Assembly: GCA_013388835.1 (NCBI GenBank)
Contig: JACAEL010000052.1
Location: 1 to 41,104, forward strand
From: Candidatus Thorarchaeota archaeon
GTDB taxonomy: Archaea; Asgardarchaeota; Thorarchaeia; Thorarchaeales; Thorarchaeaceae
Length of the DNA stretch: 41,104 nucleotides
Reading direction: 5' to 3'
Shown here piece by piece: positions 26,358 through 34,957 of the stretch. The notes beneath the pieces are model-generated. The model searched no databases, had not been told where the DNA came from, and saw only the letters and a list, made by a program, of their open reading frames with translations. Each line of letters starts with the position of its first letter. Within the stretch, counting starts at the first letter, position 1. The position numbers and the translations under genes are program-made.

Positions 26358-27467
26358 ATGCTTGAGGATAGGGTCTTCAGAGAGCGAGAGGAGCGAGTCA
26401 GAGAGTTCCTCAGGCGCAGTGGCGCGACATTCGCGGTCGTCACTCCATCTCCCAACTTCCAGTACTTGACCGGACTTCACTATGTACTGCGTGAGCGGCT
26501 CGTGGCCTTGATACTCAGCCCAACCAATGAGCCCATCCTGATTGTCCCATCCTTTGAGTTGTCGGAAGTCAAGTCGAGGACATGGGTTCGCAGTGTGTAT
26601 GGGTGGGATGAAGACCAGAACCCCTACAGTCTTCTTGCCAGACTCGTTGGGACTTCCGGTGATGACCACGTTGCGTTCTTTGAAGACTCGATGCCTGTCA
26701 GCATCTTCTGGTCGATTCGTGACTCTGTATCGCGCATCAGGGAGAGTAGGTCCTTGGGGCAGGCTCTCAGCAGCATGCGCCTCCGAAAGTGCGAGGCGGA
26801 GGTGGAACTGATGAGGAAGGCCGGTCATGTCATTGACGCTGCCGTGATGAAGGCATTTCGAAGCGCGAGGTTGGGCATGACCGAAGCTGAGTTGTCACAG
26901 GTGGTGCAGAACGAGGTCATTCGGCTAGGAGCCGAACCCACATTCTCCACTGTGCAGTTTGGTGAGCGGAGCGCGCACCCTCATGCTGACAGCAGTAATA
27001 GGGCGCTCAAGGATGGTGATCTAGTCCTTCTTGACTGCGGGTGTTCGGTCGGGGGCTACAATACTGACATGACAAGAGTTGGTGTGGTTGGGCCGCCAAC
27101 TGCTGACCAAGAGAAAGTGCACTCCATAGTATTGCGTGCTGAGGAGTCTGCCATTGAGAAGATATCCTCCGGACTCTCATGCGAGGAAGCAGACGGTCTG
27201 GCACGGCGAGTCATCGAGAATGAGGGCTACGGCGAGTGCTTTACACACCGCCTGGGGCATGGTGTCGGGCTGGAAGTCCACGAGCCACCGTATCTGGTCC
27301 GCAATAGCAGTCAGGTCCTCGAGCCCGGTATGACCCATAGTGTGGAACCGGGGATATACATTGAAGGACGGTTTGGCATCCGCATCGAGGACTTGGTCTG
27401 CGTGAGGGACGAGGACTGTGAGGTCTTGACCTACTCGCCCAAGGACTTGTTCGTCATAGAACCCTAG
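26358..27467 (+). CDS. pepQ: M24-family Xaa-Pro aminopeptidase/dipeptidase
   Basis: This 369-residue cytoplasmic metallopeptidase cleaves next to proline. An N-terminal creatinase-like domain (1-135) precedes the pita-bread catalytic domain. The five metal ligands are all present: Asp226 (LLDCGC), Asp237 (YNTDMTR), His301 (LGHGVGLEVHEPP), Glu330 (SVEPGIYI) and Glu344 (IRIEDLV). The length fits prolidases of Thermococcales and similar archaea. ATG 26358 was preferred to the GTG at 26349 because a TATA-like GATATGCG lies about 30 bases upstream, implying a short leader. The stop codon shares CTAG with the converging YkgJ-like gene. PepQ versus PepP specificity cannot be decided from sequence. 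Confidence 0.92.
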   Translation: MLEDRVFREREERVREFLRRSGATFAVVTPSPNFQYLTGLHYVLRERLVALILSPTNEPILIVPSFELSEVKSRTWVRSVYGWDEDQNPYSLLARLVGTSGDDHVAFFEDSMPVSIFWSIRDSVSRIRESRSLGQALSSMRLRKCEAEVELMRKAGHVIDAAVMKAFRSARLGMTEAELSQVVQNEVIRLGAEPTFSTVQFGERSAHPHADSSNRALKDGDLVLLDCGCSVGGYNTDMTRVGVVGPPTADQEKVHSIVLRAEESAIEKISSGLSCEEADGLARRVIENEGYGECFTHRLGHGVGLEVHEPPYLVRNSSQVLEPGMTHSVEPGIYIEGRFGIRIEDLVCVRDEDCEVLTYSPKDLFVIEP

Positions 27468-28111
27468 TCCTTGTTACTTCCCTGCGCAGAATCCTGTGTC
27501 TTCCCATCCGGTGCCTTCGACAGAATCTCTTGGATCTTCTTCCGGTCCTCTTCAGAGAGACTACTCATTGTTGCAGCCGACTGCTGCATCATCTCCCCTA
27601 CTATTAGCGCATAGAGTGGTGGCAGTGCGCTGGCCGTCTCTAGCCGCTCCTTATACTCCTCCTCTGCAAGCGCTCTGGCTTCCTTCAGGGCCTCTGGTGT
27701 GACCTCGCCCTTGCCGATTCCTGGGCATGCCTTGTTGCTCACACGAAACTTCTCCCCATCGTACTGGAGAGGAAAGGTCCTGCACGATATGGGGCGTGAG
27801 AATCTTATGGCACATCCGTTGGACTCCTCAATGAAGAAGATGCACGATGTGTTCTCTGGCGACTTGGCCAAGGGTTTGCGTTTCGTCTCGAGATACACTT
27901 GGTCCTCCTCGTTCTGTGTGACAAGAGTGAGCGCCGGTAGTATCTGCCCAATATGGTTCTGGGTTGTCCATCTTGAGAGGTCGCCAAGCGTCACGTTAAC
28001 CCTGTCACGTGTGCAACAGACTCTGTTTGAGCACGTCTGTTCCATGCACTTGAAGCTGTACTTGGTCTTCTCCGTCAATGTTCTCACCAGAATGGGTTTT
28101 GTCGATGGCAT
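27464..28111 (-). CDS. YkgJ-like cysteine-cluster (Zn/Fe-binding) protein
   Basis: This 215-residue protein has eight Cys in the YkgJ/CxxCxxCC layout: Cys22, Cys27, Cys32-Cys33, then Cys90, Cys100, Cys110 and Cys129. The stretch RPISCRTFPLQYDG is the family's typical C-R-x-F/Y-P segment. Such domains are annotated as zinc- or iron-chelating, and some bind an Fe-S cluster. The last 75 residues are a charged helix and a polar tail. The ATG at 28111 follows a TATA-like GCTTAATC by about 25 bases, suggesting a leaderless transcript. It is a single gene converging on pepQ. Biochemical role is unknown. Confidence 0.82.
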   Translation of the reverse strand: MPSTKPILVRTLTEKTKYSFKCMEQTCSNRVCCTRDRVNVTLGDLSRWTTQNHIGQILPALTLVTQNEEDQVYLETKRKPLAKSPENTSCIFFIEESNGCAIRFSRPISCRTFPLQYDGEKFRVSNKACPGIGKGEVTPEALKEARALAEEEYKERLETASALPPLYALIVGEMMQQSAATMSSLSEEDRKKIQEILSKAPDGKTQDSAQGSNKD

Positions 28112-28520
28112 ATGTGTTTCGAGATTAAGCTTTTCGACATGAACCAGCCGGTATCAGTGTGTTGAGTCGCCTCCAATCCCGATGGCCCATTGGTTTCTTC
28201 CTTGTGGTCCTCTATGGGATTTCGGACCGGCTTTGCAGGCATCTGGACGAGCGCACAACACTCGGACCTGATCTTCATTGCGATTCGTGTCGGTGAAGGC
28301 AGTACATCTGTCAGCATGGGCCCTTCACAGTTGAAACTTCCTCCCCAGACGCGTTCAATCCGAAAGGTATATGATGCGCTCTCTGACCACGGCACCGATG
28401 ACCCCACACGGACGTGACTTCGATTGGAGTGTCAAACTTGTCGTTAGGCGCTTATCCCTTTCCGACCAAACCCTCTTCAAAGTGCTCTCTGCCACCTGAC
28501 CCACGGAGGGCGTAGCTCTC
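28112..28520. other. 409-base intergenic region between divergent genes
   Basis: It holds the promoter of the YkgJ-like gene at its left end (minus-strand GCTTAATC). At the right end lie a TATA-like GCTTATCC near 28450 and GGAGGGCG, the likely ribosome site of the P-type ATPase. A weak 67-residue frame in the middle is listed separately. No RNA gene was recognised. Confidence 0.5.
28214..28417 (+). CDS. Possible small protein (67 aa), doubtful
   Basis: This short open frame starts at ATG 28214. Its middle part (SDLIFIAIRVGEGSTSVS, then SIRKVYDALSDHG) reads like real protein, with a beta hairpin and a helix. However, there is no Shine-Dalgarno or nearby TATA box, and the opposite strand is open over the same span. 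It could be a decayed fragment or chance. No family recognised. Confidence 0.22.
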   Translation: MGFRTGFAGIWTSAQHSDLIFIAIRVGEGSTSVSMGPSQLKLPPQTRSIRKVYDALSDHGTDDPTRT

Positions 28521-31259
28521 ATGGAAGAGAACTGGCATGCAATGGACGCGGAGTCTGTCCTGCATATTGTGGGTTCCTCGCCTGAGGGCTTGACCAGTGA
28601 GGAGGCGAAAGCTCGCATCGTCCAGTCCGGACCAAATGAACTGGCGGTAAGCGCAGGCAACTCTGTTCTGGGCCTATTCCTCGGGCAGTTCAAGAACATC
28701 CTCACCATAATCCTAATCCTTGCCGCGATAGTCTCAATAGTGGTTGATGAGGTGGTGGATGCAATCCTGATCCTCATCATCGTGTTTGTCTCCGCCCTTC
28801 TTGGTTTCTCACAGGAGTATCGTGCAGAGAAGGCCCTTGACGCACTGCGTCAAATGCTACGCCCGACCGCGGTTGTGCTTAGAGATGGCAGACCAACCAC
28901 GGTTCTCACAAGGGAGATTGTTCCCGGGGACATCTTGATTCTGAAGGAGGGCGAGCGTCTTCCTGCAGACGGTCGTGTCATAGAATCCGTAAATCTGAAG
29001 ATTGGTGAAGCTGCGATAACTGGTGAGTCTGTCCCGGTCCAGAAGACCACTGCAACGCTGCCAATCGACACTCCACTTGGTGACCGACGAAACATTGTCC
29101 TGTCCGGTACTGATGTCACTTATGGCAAGGGCATGGCCGTCGTTGTCGCGACTGGATTGAAGACTGAGTTTGGCCGCATTGCCAGTCAGGTGGCGTCGGT
29201 CCGAAAGGAGAGCACCCCGCTTGAAATTCGAACTAGAGAGATTGGGGTGTGGCTGGGGACTGTCTGTCTTGTTGTCTGTGCTGTTGTGGTCGTGTTTGGT
29301 CTGCTGGAGCACTTCTTCCTGAGCGGTTCCCTCACACCAGATTTCATACGTACCATGTTCCTGTTTGGCATTGCACTCGCTGTCGCCTCGGTTCCAGAGG
29401 CACTTCCCGGTGTCGTAGCAGGAAGTCTGGCCATTGGTATGCACCGCATGGCTCATGAGAACGCCCTTGTACGGAGAATGGCTGCAGTTGAAACCCTTGG
29501 ATGTACCAGCGTAATATGCTCGGACAAGACTGGGACCATAACTCGTGGAGAAATGACAGTGCGGCAGGGATACGTCGACGACGTACTGCTTGCCGTGTCA
29601 GGTGAGGGGTACGAGCCAGTAGGCGAGATTCTGCCCATGGATGGCAAGCCTTCTCCTGTGGGAGAAGACCATTTCCGCATGCTCATGGAAGGCTGTGCAC
29701 TCTGCAACGATGCAACAGTCGAGCGTGTCGACGGTAGATGGAAGGTGATGGGAGACCCCACAGAAGGAGCGCTCTTGGTGCTCAGTATGAAGGCCCACAC
29801 AGATGTCATACAGCTGCGTGAGCGCTGTGCACGGATTGGCGAAATCCCGTTCAGTTCCGAAAGAAAGCGAATGAGCACAATTCACGACACGCCAAGCGGC
29901 TCAAAGATACTGTACATGAAGGGTGCTGCCGAGATAGTCCTTGAGAGATGCGCGCACTATGCAACAGCCTCTGGAGTTCAGGAGTTGACCAACGAGGTCA
30001 AGCTGTCACTCCTTGAAAGGAACTCCCAGATGGCATCTCAGGCATTGCGTGTGCTAGCAGTAGCATACACCCCGAATCCGAATATGGACGCTTCAGATGA
30101 AGATGCTGTGGAGAGAGACCTCACCTTTCTTGGGCTGGTTGGGATGATTGACCCTGCACGACAAGATGCAATTCAGGCTATTGGAGTCTGTACGTCCGTC
30201 GGCATAAGGCCCGTCATGATAACGGGTGACCACAAGCTCACTGCTGTTGCGGTCGCCAAGGAGGTTGGAATCTACAAGCCTGGCGACCTTGTGCTGACCG
30301 ATAGTGAGCTGGGGAGTCTCACTGACCAAGAGTATGACAAGATTGTCGACCAAGTGACAGTCTATGCTCGTGTCTCGCCAAGTAGCAAGCTTCGGATAAT
30401 CCAAGCATGGAAACGGCGTGGAAAGGTCGTCGCCATGACTGGAGACGGCGTCAACGATGCTCCTGCACTGAAGCAGGCAGACATTGGAGTCGCTATGGGC
30501 ATAACGGGCACCGACGTGACGAAGGAAGCGTCTGATCTGGTTCTTGCAGATGACAACTTCGCTACGATTGAGAAGGCGATTGAGCTCGGCAGATGGATAT
30601 ATGACAACATCAAGAAGTACCTTGCCTATCTGTTGCAGGCTAACCTTGTTGAGATCATTGTGCTCTCACTTGCAGTGTTCATGGGCTATCCATTGCCTCT
30701 GCTACCAGCTCACGTCCTCTACATCAACCTAGCGACCGACGGTCTGCCAGCCATTGCATTGGGACTCAGTCCACCCGACCAGGACATCATGAAAAAACCG
30801 CCTCGCAATCCAAGAGAGAGCATCTTCTCACGAGATGTAAAGGAGTTCTACCTGATTACGGTACTGGTCCAAGTACCCCTGTTCCTTCTCATATTCATGG
30901 GCATAGCTCCGCCGGGCACCGCTGAAGACGCGCCCGCCTTTGAGAGAGCGCGTACGGTGTTGTTCTTCCTGTTTGTGTTCTTCGAGCTGACCTTGTCTCT
31001 AACCTGTCGCTCGCTCAGACAACCCCTCTGGAGAGCACTTCCCCACAAAATGCTCTTGGCGTCGGTAATCTTCAATGCTTTGCTGACAATCATTCTGTTC
31101 GGCATGGTGCCTGGGGTGGCTGCAGCCTTTGCGTTGGTCCCCCTTGACGTTGTGGATGTCTTTGTCATCGCGGGAATGTGCGTATTGACACTTCTAATAG
31201 TGGAAGCATTCAAGGCCTTCTTGCGTTGGCAGGAGTCACATGGGAGCCGGGCCGACTAG
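28521..31259 (+). CDS. P2-type cation-transporting ATPase (Ca2+-ATPase-like)
   Basis: This 912-residue ion pump is energised by an aspartyl phosphate. The N-terminal cation-ATPase domain contains SPEGLTSEEAKARI. The A domain has TGES at 167-170. Asp335 in CSDKTGTITRG is phosphorylated, and TGDGVNDAP at 640-648 closes the P domain. The ion-site helix M4 reads VPEALP (291-296), where classic Ca2+ pumps have PEGLP. M6 reads NLATDGLPA (Asn736, Asp740), matching Ca2+ pumps. About ten membrane helices are present, with a cation-ATPase C-terminal domain of four. GGAGGG lies about ten bases before the ATG. Calcium is the best guess; Mn2+ or monovalent ions remain possible because of the PEALP change. 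Confidence 0.94.
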   Translation: MEENWHAMDAESVLHIVGSSPEGLTSEEAKARIVQSGPNELAVSAGNSVLGLFLGQFKNILTIILILAAIVSIVVDEVVDAILILIIVFVSALLGFSQEYRAEKALDALRQMLRPTAVVLRDGRPTTVLTREIVPGDILILKEGERLPADGRVIESVNLKIGEAAITGESVPVQKTTATLPIDTPLGDRRNIVLSGTDVTYGKGMAVVVATGLKTEFGRIASQVASVRKESTPLEIRTREIGVWLGTVCLVVCAVVVVFGLLEHFFLSGSLTPDFIRTMFLFGIALAVASVPEALPGVVAGSLAIGMHRMAHENALVRRMAAVETLGCTSVICSDKTGTITRGEMTVRQGYVDDVLLAVSGEGYEPVGEILPMDGKPSPVGEDHFRMLMEGCALCNDATVERVDGRWKVMGDPTEGALLVLSMKAHTDVIQLRERCARIGEIPFSSERKRMSTIHDTPSGSKILYMKGAAEIVLERCAHYATASGVQELTNEVKLSLLERNSQMASQALRVLAVAYTPNPNMDASDEDAVERDLTFLGLVGMIDPARQDAIQAIGVCTSVGIRPVMITGDHKLTAVAVAKEVGIYKPGDLVLTDSELGSLTDQEYDKIVDQVTVYARVSPSSKLRIIQAWKRRGKVVAMTGDGVNDAPALKQADIGVAMGITGTDVTKEASDLVLADDNFATIEKAIELGRWIYDNIKKYLAYLLQANLVEIIVLSLAVFMGYPLPLLPAHVLYINLATDGLPAIALGLSPPDQDIMKKPPRNPRESIFSRDVKEFYLITVLVQVPLFLLIFMGIAPPGTAEDAPAFERARTVLFFLFVFFELTLSLTCRSLRQPLWRALPHKMLLASVIFNALLTIILFGMVPGVAAAFALVPLDVVDVFVIAGMCVLTLLIVEAFKAFLRWQESHGSRAD

Positions 31260-31357
31260 ACACAGGTGTCTTGTTCCGGAGCTCGGGTGTTAGCAGTGGA
31301 TTGACTCAGCCGGAGGGCCCATGCTGCAACGTGAGTCATAACGGTACTCGGGCAGGC

Positions 31358-32200
31358 CTATGAGACAAGTCGCTTCTCTAGCCATGCTTCCATGTCTTCC
31401 AACACGCGTTCCTTGCCAATCTCCGCGTGAATCTCATGGTATAACCCCTCGTAGAGTTTCCACTCCTTGTCCTGGGATGCAAGATTGTCATGGAACTCCT
31501 TCGCCTTTTCAGCAACCACTACTCTGTCATCCCCAGCCTGTTGTATCAGTGCTGGTGTCCGGATGAACTTCGCCAGTCTCATTGCCTTCTTGGCTGCATC
31601 CAGCCCGGAGATACCAAGCCGCGGTGTGACCTTGTCAAACCTCAGAGGGTCATTCTCGTGAGCTCTGACGACCTCCGGATCATGACTTGCAAGTGAGAAG
31701 TCGAGCTTGGTCTGGACGTACCGCTTCACGTCCATGAGAGAAAGGACTCGAGCTGCTAACCTCGTCATCCGACCCACCGGCAGTCGCTCGGCTAGGCCCG
31801 GACACGAGATCACGATACCATCCACTGACTCCGGATACACCGCCACGTATCGTATCACATGCAGAGCCCCCATTGAGTGACCGAAGAGATACGTGAGCCT
31901 GTTGGGGTATTTGTCCTTGGCCTGCATGACTATGTTCTGCAAGTCCTCTACGTACTCGTCGAAGCTTATCACATGTCCCTTTCTGCCGGTGTAGTGACCA
32001 AATCCTCTCATGTCGGGAGCCAGTACAGCGAGGCCTCTCTGCGAGAAGTACTCCCCAATGTTCTTCATCGTCTGTCCGTGACTTCCCAGACCATGAATCG
32101 CAATGAGCAGCGCCCTTGGCTTGTCATCATCTGGTAGCCAAGCACACATGTACATCCTGGTGCCGTCGTAGCCGACATACTGATCCTCATGGAACTTCAT
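31358..32200 (-). CDS. Alpha/beta hydrolase, monoacylglycerol-lipase/lysophospholipase type
   Basis: This is a 280-residue serine hydrolase (Hydrolase_4/S33 type). The nucleophile is Ser109 in GHSMG. The acid is probably Asp225 in AGDDRVV, and His255 in LYHEIHAE completes the triad. IHGLGSHGQ near residue 36 supplies the oxyanion hole. A helical lid covers about 135-205. No signal peptide is present, so it is likely cytoplasmic or loosely membrane-bound. The open frame goes back to GTG 32269. ATG 32200 was chosen because GAAGGA lies ten bases upstream and a TATA-like ACATATCC lies further upstream, within the longer frame. It follows the 3-hydroxyacyl-CoA dehydrogenase gene on the same strand, with a hairpin between them. 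A lipid ester is the expected substrate. Confidence 0.88.
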   Translation of the reverse strand: MKFHEDQYVGYDGTRMYMCAWLPDDDKPRALLIAIHGLGSHGQTMKNIGEYFSQRGLAVLAPDMRGFGHYTGRKGHVISFDEYVEDLQNIVMQAKDKYPNRLTYLFGHSMGALHVIRYVAVYPESVDGIVISCPGLAERLPVGRMTRLAARVLSLMDVKRYVQTKLDFSLASHDPEVVRAHENDPLRFDKVTPRLGISGLDAAKKAMRLAKFIRTPALIQQAGDDRVVVAEKAKEFHDNLASQDKEWKLYEGLYHEIHAEIGKERVLEDMEAWLEKRLVS

Positions 32201-32272
32201 ATGTACTGCATCCTTCATCCGGACAGTCCGTGCCAAAGCAGGATATGTCTTTCTAGGATGCTTATGCACTCG

Positions 32273-32305
32273 GCACCCCGTAGGATGTCTTATCCTACGA
32301 GGTGC
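32273..32305. terminator. Long imperfect hairpin between two same-strand genes
   Basis: GCACCCCGTAGGA (32273-32285) pairs with TCCTACGAGGTGC (32293-32305) at 12 of 13 positions around a seven-base loop. It lies after the 3-hydroxyacyl-CoA dehydrogenase gene and before the hydrolase gene, both on the minus strand. No T-run follows the stem, so it could be a terminator, an RNA stability element or a protein-binding palindrome. The word GCACTCGG occurs on both sides (near 32266 and 32310). Confidence 0.5.
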
Positions 32306-32338
32306 TTGGCACTCGGGTGCAAAACCCCACAGATGAGC

Positions 32339-33220
32339 CTAGAATCTCAGTGGAGTTGGTGGCTCAGTGGAGTAGTCGTAGAACCCTCTGCCACTCTTTC
32401 GGCCAAGCCAGCCTGCCCGGACCATCTTTCTGAGCAAGGCTGGAGCCCTGTACTTGCTGTCCTTGAACTCGTCAACGAAATAGTCGGATATGTAGAGGAG
32501 TGTGTCCAACCCAACGAAGTCTGCGAGCGTGAGCGGTCCCATGGGCCAGTTGAGTCCCAGCTTGATGGCAAGATCCATGTCCTCCACCAATGCCACATGC
32601 TCCTGAATCGCAAACACCGCCTCGTTGATGGCGGGCACAAGTAATCTGTTGACTGCGAATCCGGGTGCCTCATTCACGACGACGGTCTGTTTGCCAATCT
32701 TCTGAGAGACCTGTTTCACGACCTCCACAGTGGAGTCATCTGTCGCCTGTCCCCTTATTATCTCGACCAGCCCCATCACGGGCACTGGATTGAAGAAGTG
32801 CATCCCGATGAATTTCTGGGGTCTCTTTGTCACGGCAGCCATCTGGGTGATGCTGATACTCGAAGTGTTGGAAGCGAGGAGTGTGTGAGAGGGAGCGGCG
32901 CCATCCACCTCCTTCCAAGTGTCGAGCTTGAGCTTGACTATCTCAGGAATCGCTTCGATGACCAAGTCTGCATTTCCTACTGCGGCCTTGAGGTCGAGCA
33001 CACAGTTGATTCTTCCAATGATCTTGTCCGCCTCCTCCTGAGACATCTTACCTTTTGCAACACCCCGTCCGAGGTTCTTCTTGATGGTGTCCATCCCCTT
33101 GTCAAGAAACCTCTGTTCGATGTCGCGCATGACAACTTGATAGCCTGCCTGTGCGCACACATGAGCAATACCGTTGCCCATCTGCCCTGCGCCCAGTACT
33201 GTAATGTTTCTTATTTCCAA
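32339..33220 (-). CDS. hbd: 3-hydroxyacyl-CoA (3-hydroxybutyryl-CoA) dehydrogenase
   Basis: This 293-residue NAD-dependent enzyme interconverts 3-hydroxyacyl-CoA and 3-oxoacyl-CoA. The Rossmann motif is LGAGQMGNGIA (9-19). Ser120 in SNTSS, the His141-Glu153 pair (GMHFFNPVPVMGLVEII) and Asn191 (APGFAVNR) are the catalytic residues. The C-terminal dimer domain contains LGLNWPMGPL and ends GRGFYDY. The length is typical of clostridial-type Hbd and archaeal homologues; no crotonase domain is fused. The ATG at 33220 is divergent from the ArsB-like transporter. No thiolase or crotonase gene is in the window, so its use in beta-oxidation or the 4-hydroxybutyrate-type path is open. Confidence 0.94.
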   Translation of the reverse strand: MEIRNITVLGAGQMGNGIAHVCAQAGYQVVMRDIEQRFLDKGMDTIKKNLGRGVAKGKMSQEEADKIIGRINCVLDLKAAVGNADLVIEAIPEIVKLKLDTWKEVDGAAPSHTLLASNTSSISITQMAAVTKRPQKFIGMHFFNPVPVMGLVEIIRGQATDDSTVEVVKQVSQKIGKQTVVVNEAPGFAVNRLLVPAINEAVFAIQEHVALVEDMDLAIKLGLNWPMGPLTLADFVGLDTLLYISDYFVDEFKDSKYRAPALLRKMVRAGWLGRKSGRGFYDYSTEPPTPLRF

Positions 33221-33370
33221 GACACGTAGCCTCCGGCTGTTCTACCTTTCCGCCGTACTGCGATGACGCGTTACCTCGCTATATCTCTGACGCATGGCCG
33301 CAGAAGTCACCAGCACAGTTTTAGGTCTGTATTGAGAACAGCATGCCGTAAAGACGAAGTGTGATGAGCT

Positions 33371-34678
33371 TTGGACGTCCTTAGTAACGCTGTACTGATC
33401 ATCTTCATTGTGACGTATGTCGCGATATCTACCGAGAAGGTTCACCGGACTGCGCTGTCGATGTGTGGGATGAGCGCGGTCGCATTCACCCTGTATGTTG
33501 CTGCATTGCTGGGCCATCCAAATGGTGCAACATTCACCGAACTTGTCCACGCAATCGAATGGACTACCATCCTGTTCGTCACCGGCCAGATGATCATAGT
33601 CACAGTCGCTCGTGCCTCGGGAATGTTCCAGTATGTCGCGCTACGGTTGTCGTCCACCGCCTGCGGTGAGGGTAGGCGTCTATTCTCGATATTCTTGGTC
33701 TTCGTGTTTTTCATCTCTCTGTTCTTCGACACGACATCCACAATGCTGATCATGGCTCCACTCACGGTGGAGGTCTGTGGTGCAATGGACTTGGACATCA
33801 AACCCTTCCTGATATCCGAGGCTCTGGTTGCGAACTATGCATCAATACCGTCGATTGTGGGAGATGTGCCGAATCTTGTCATTGCCTCGTCCACAAACAT
33901 CGACCCTGCCCTAATGTTTGTCTCACTGATACCGCTCTCGACACTCTACTTCATCATCACGACGCCTATTCTTCTCAGAGTCTTCGAAGACAAGCTCGTT
34001 CCAATACATGCTGACAGAGTGGATGAGATGGCTTGCATTGACCCCGTTTCCATGATAAAGTCTCGAAGAGACTTCTATGCCTCTGTCGTGGCGATGTCGG
34101 TCCTCGTGCTTGGCTTCACAATTGGTCCCAGTGTGTCGAAGGAAGTGCCGCTTGAAGCCTCTCTGATAGTCTTCGCCATCGCCTCCTTCATGCTTGTGCT
34201 CAAACAGAGCGATGTTGACAAGCATTTGGCACAAGTGGGCTGGGGAACCATATTCTTCCTCATAGGTCTCTTTGGTCTCGTGTCCGCATTTCACCTGACT
34301 GGTATCATAGACGAACTTGTGTATGCAGTGAACTCGATGATAGGTGGTAGTGAGAGTGCTGCAACACTGTTCATCACCGTTGTGCCGGCTATGATATCTG
34401 GTGTTATCGACAACGTCCCCATCGCCGCCGTGCTCGCGCCACTCGTGGTAGGGATTCACAACATGCCTATTCTACCACTTGCGCTGGTCGTGGCCGTAAA
34501 CGTTGGGGGATGCCTACTACCAATCGGGTCCCCAGCAAATGTTCTTGCGTTGGCTTACTCAGAACACGAAGGCGACCCAATCGGGCTCTTCCGTTTCGCG
34601 AAGATAGTTTCTCCAATTGCCGTTCTGATGCTTCTGACCGCAGTTGGATACCTCTTGCTACTGAGCCTAATAATGTGA
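33371..34678 (+). CDS. ArsB/NhaD-type ion transporter (IT superfamily)
   Basis: This 435-residue membrane protein has about 11 helices and clearly belongs to the ArsB/NhaD/SLC13-like ion-transporter superfamily. YVAISTEKVHRTALSM near residue 16 is the typical opening. SLFFDTTSTMLIMAPLT (about 116-132) and PSIVGDVPNLVIASS form the first half-site. In the second half, VIDNVPIAAVLAPL and VGGCLLPIGSPANVLAL form the mirror half-site, showing the inverted repeat of the fold. The start is TTG at 33371 with GTGATG shortly upstream; an ATG at 33364 is out of frame and stops at once. Substrate could be arsenite, Na+/H+ or a carboxylate; no arsenic genes are nearby. Confidence 0.88.
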   Translation: MDVLSNAVLIIFIVTYVAISTEKVHRTALSMCGMSAVAFTLYVAALLGHPNGATFTELVHAIEWTTILFVTGQMIIVTVARASGMFQYVALRLSSTACGEGRRLFSIFLVFVFFISLFFDTTSTMLIMAPLTVEVCGAMDLDIKPFLISEALVANYASIPSIVGDVPNLVIASSTNIDPALMFVSLIPLSTLYFIITTPILLRVFEDKLVPIHADRVDEMACIDPVSMIKSRRDFYASVVAMSVLVLGFTIGPSVSKEVPLEASLIVFAIASFMLVLKQSDVDKHLAQVGWGTIFFLIGLFGLVSAFHLTGIIDELVYAVNSMIGGSESAATLFITVVPAMISGVIDNVPIAAVLAPLVVGIHNMPILPLALVVAVNVGGCLLPIGSPANVLALAYSEHEGDPIGLFRFAKIVSPIAVLMLLTAVGYLLLLSLIM

Positions 34679-34862
34679 TTCTTATTGTCAGCCTGCCGGG
34701 TCCTCACCAGACGCTAGTAACGTCTTGTGACCTCTTCTGGCGACCTCAGAAAGTGGCTCCGCATTATAAGACGGTGCGCGTTCTCCTAGCCATGAGGCGA
34801 ATCGTCCTCCGATTGTGAGCGAACATAGTAAGATGGTGTGCAGAACAAATGCTTTCCAAGCC

Positions 34863-34875
34863 AAACCTTTATATC
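34863..34875 (+). promoter_or_regulatory. Strong BRE/TATA promoter
   Basis: AAACC (34863-34867, BRE-like) is followed directly by TTTATATC (34868-34875). It is the best archaeal core promoter in the window. The expected start of transcription, about 26 bases past the TATA centre, falls at 34897, next to an ATG at 34898. This puts it about 180 bases ahead of the MFS gene. Confidence 0.7.
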
Positions 34876-34897
34876 AAACTACGTGCCAGAACTGAAC

Positions 34898-34957
34898 ATG
34901 CAACTGTTCACACACTCTGTGTGTCACGGGCTCTGCCCAAGGAGCGAGACGACGTGA
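34898..34957 (+). CDS. Possible leaderless leader peptide (19 aa)
   Basis: The ATG at 34898 coincides with the predicted transcription start. It opens a 19-residue frame (MQLFTHSVCHGLCPRSETT). A six-pair hairpin (CACACA/TGTGTG) lies within it. Its TGA shares GTGA with the start of the next short frame. This could be a regulatory leader peptide or chance; nothing but position supports it. Confidence 0.25.
   Translation: MQLFTHSVCHGLCPRSETT

Noticed and set aside
26163-26828. 221-codon minus-strand open frame across the MFS/pepQ boundary
   Set aside because: It overlaps the starts of two confident genes and their promoters and shows no domain.
33923-34459. 178-codon minus-strand open frame
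   Set aside because: Antisense to the ArsB/NhaD-type transporter, whose membrane helices and conserved motifs run straight through; the minus frame is His/Tyr/Glu-rich and without signals.
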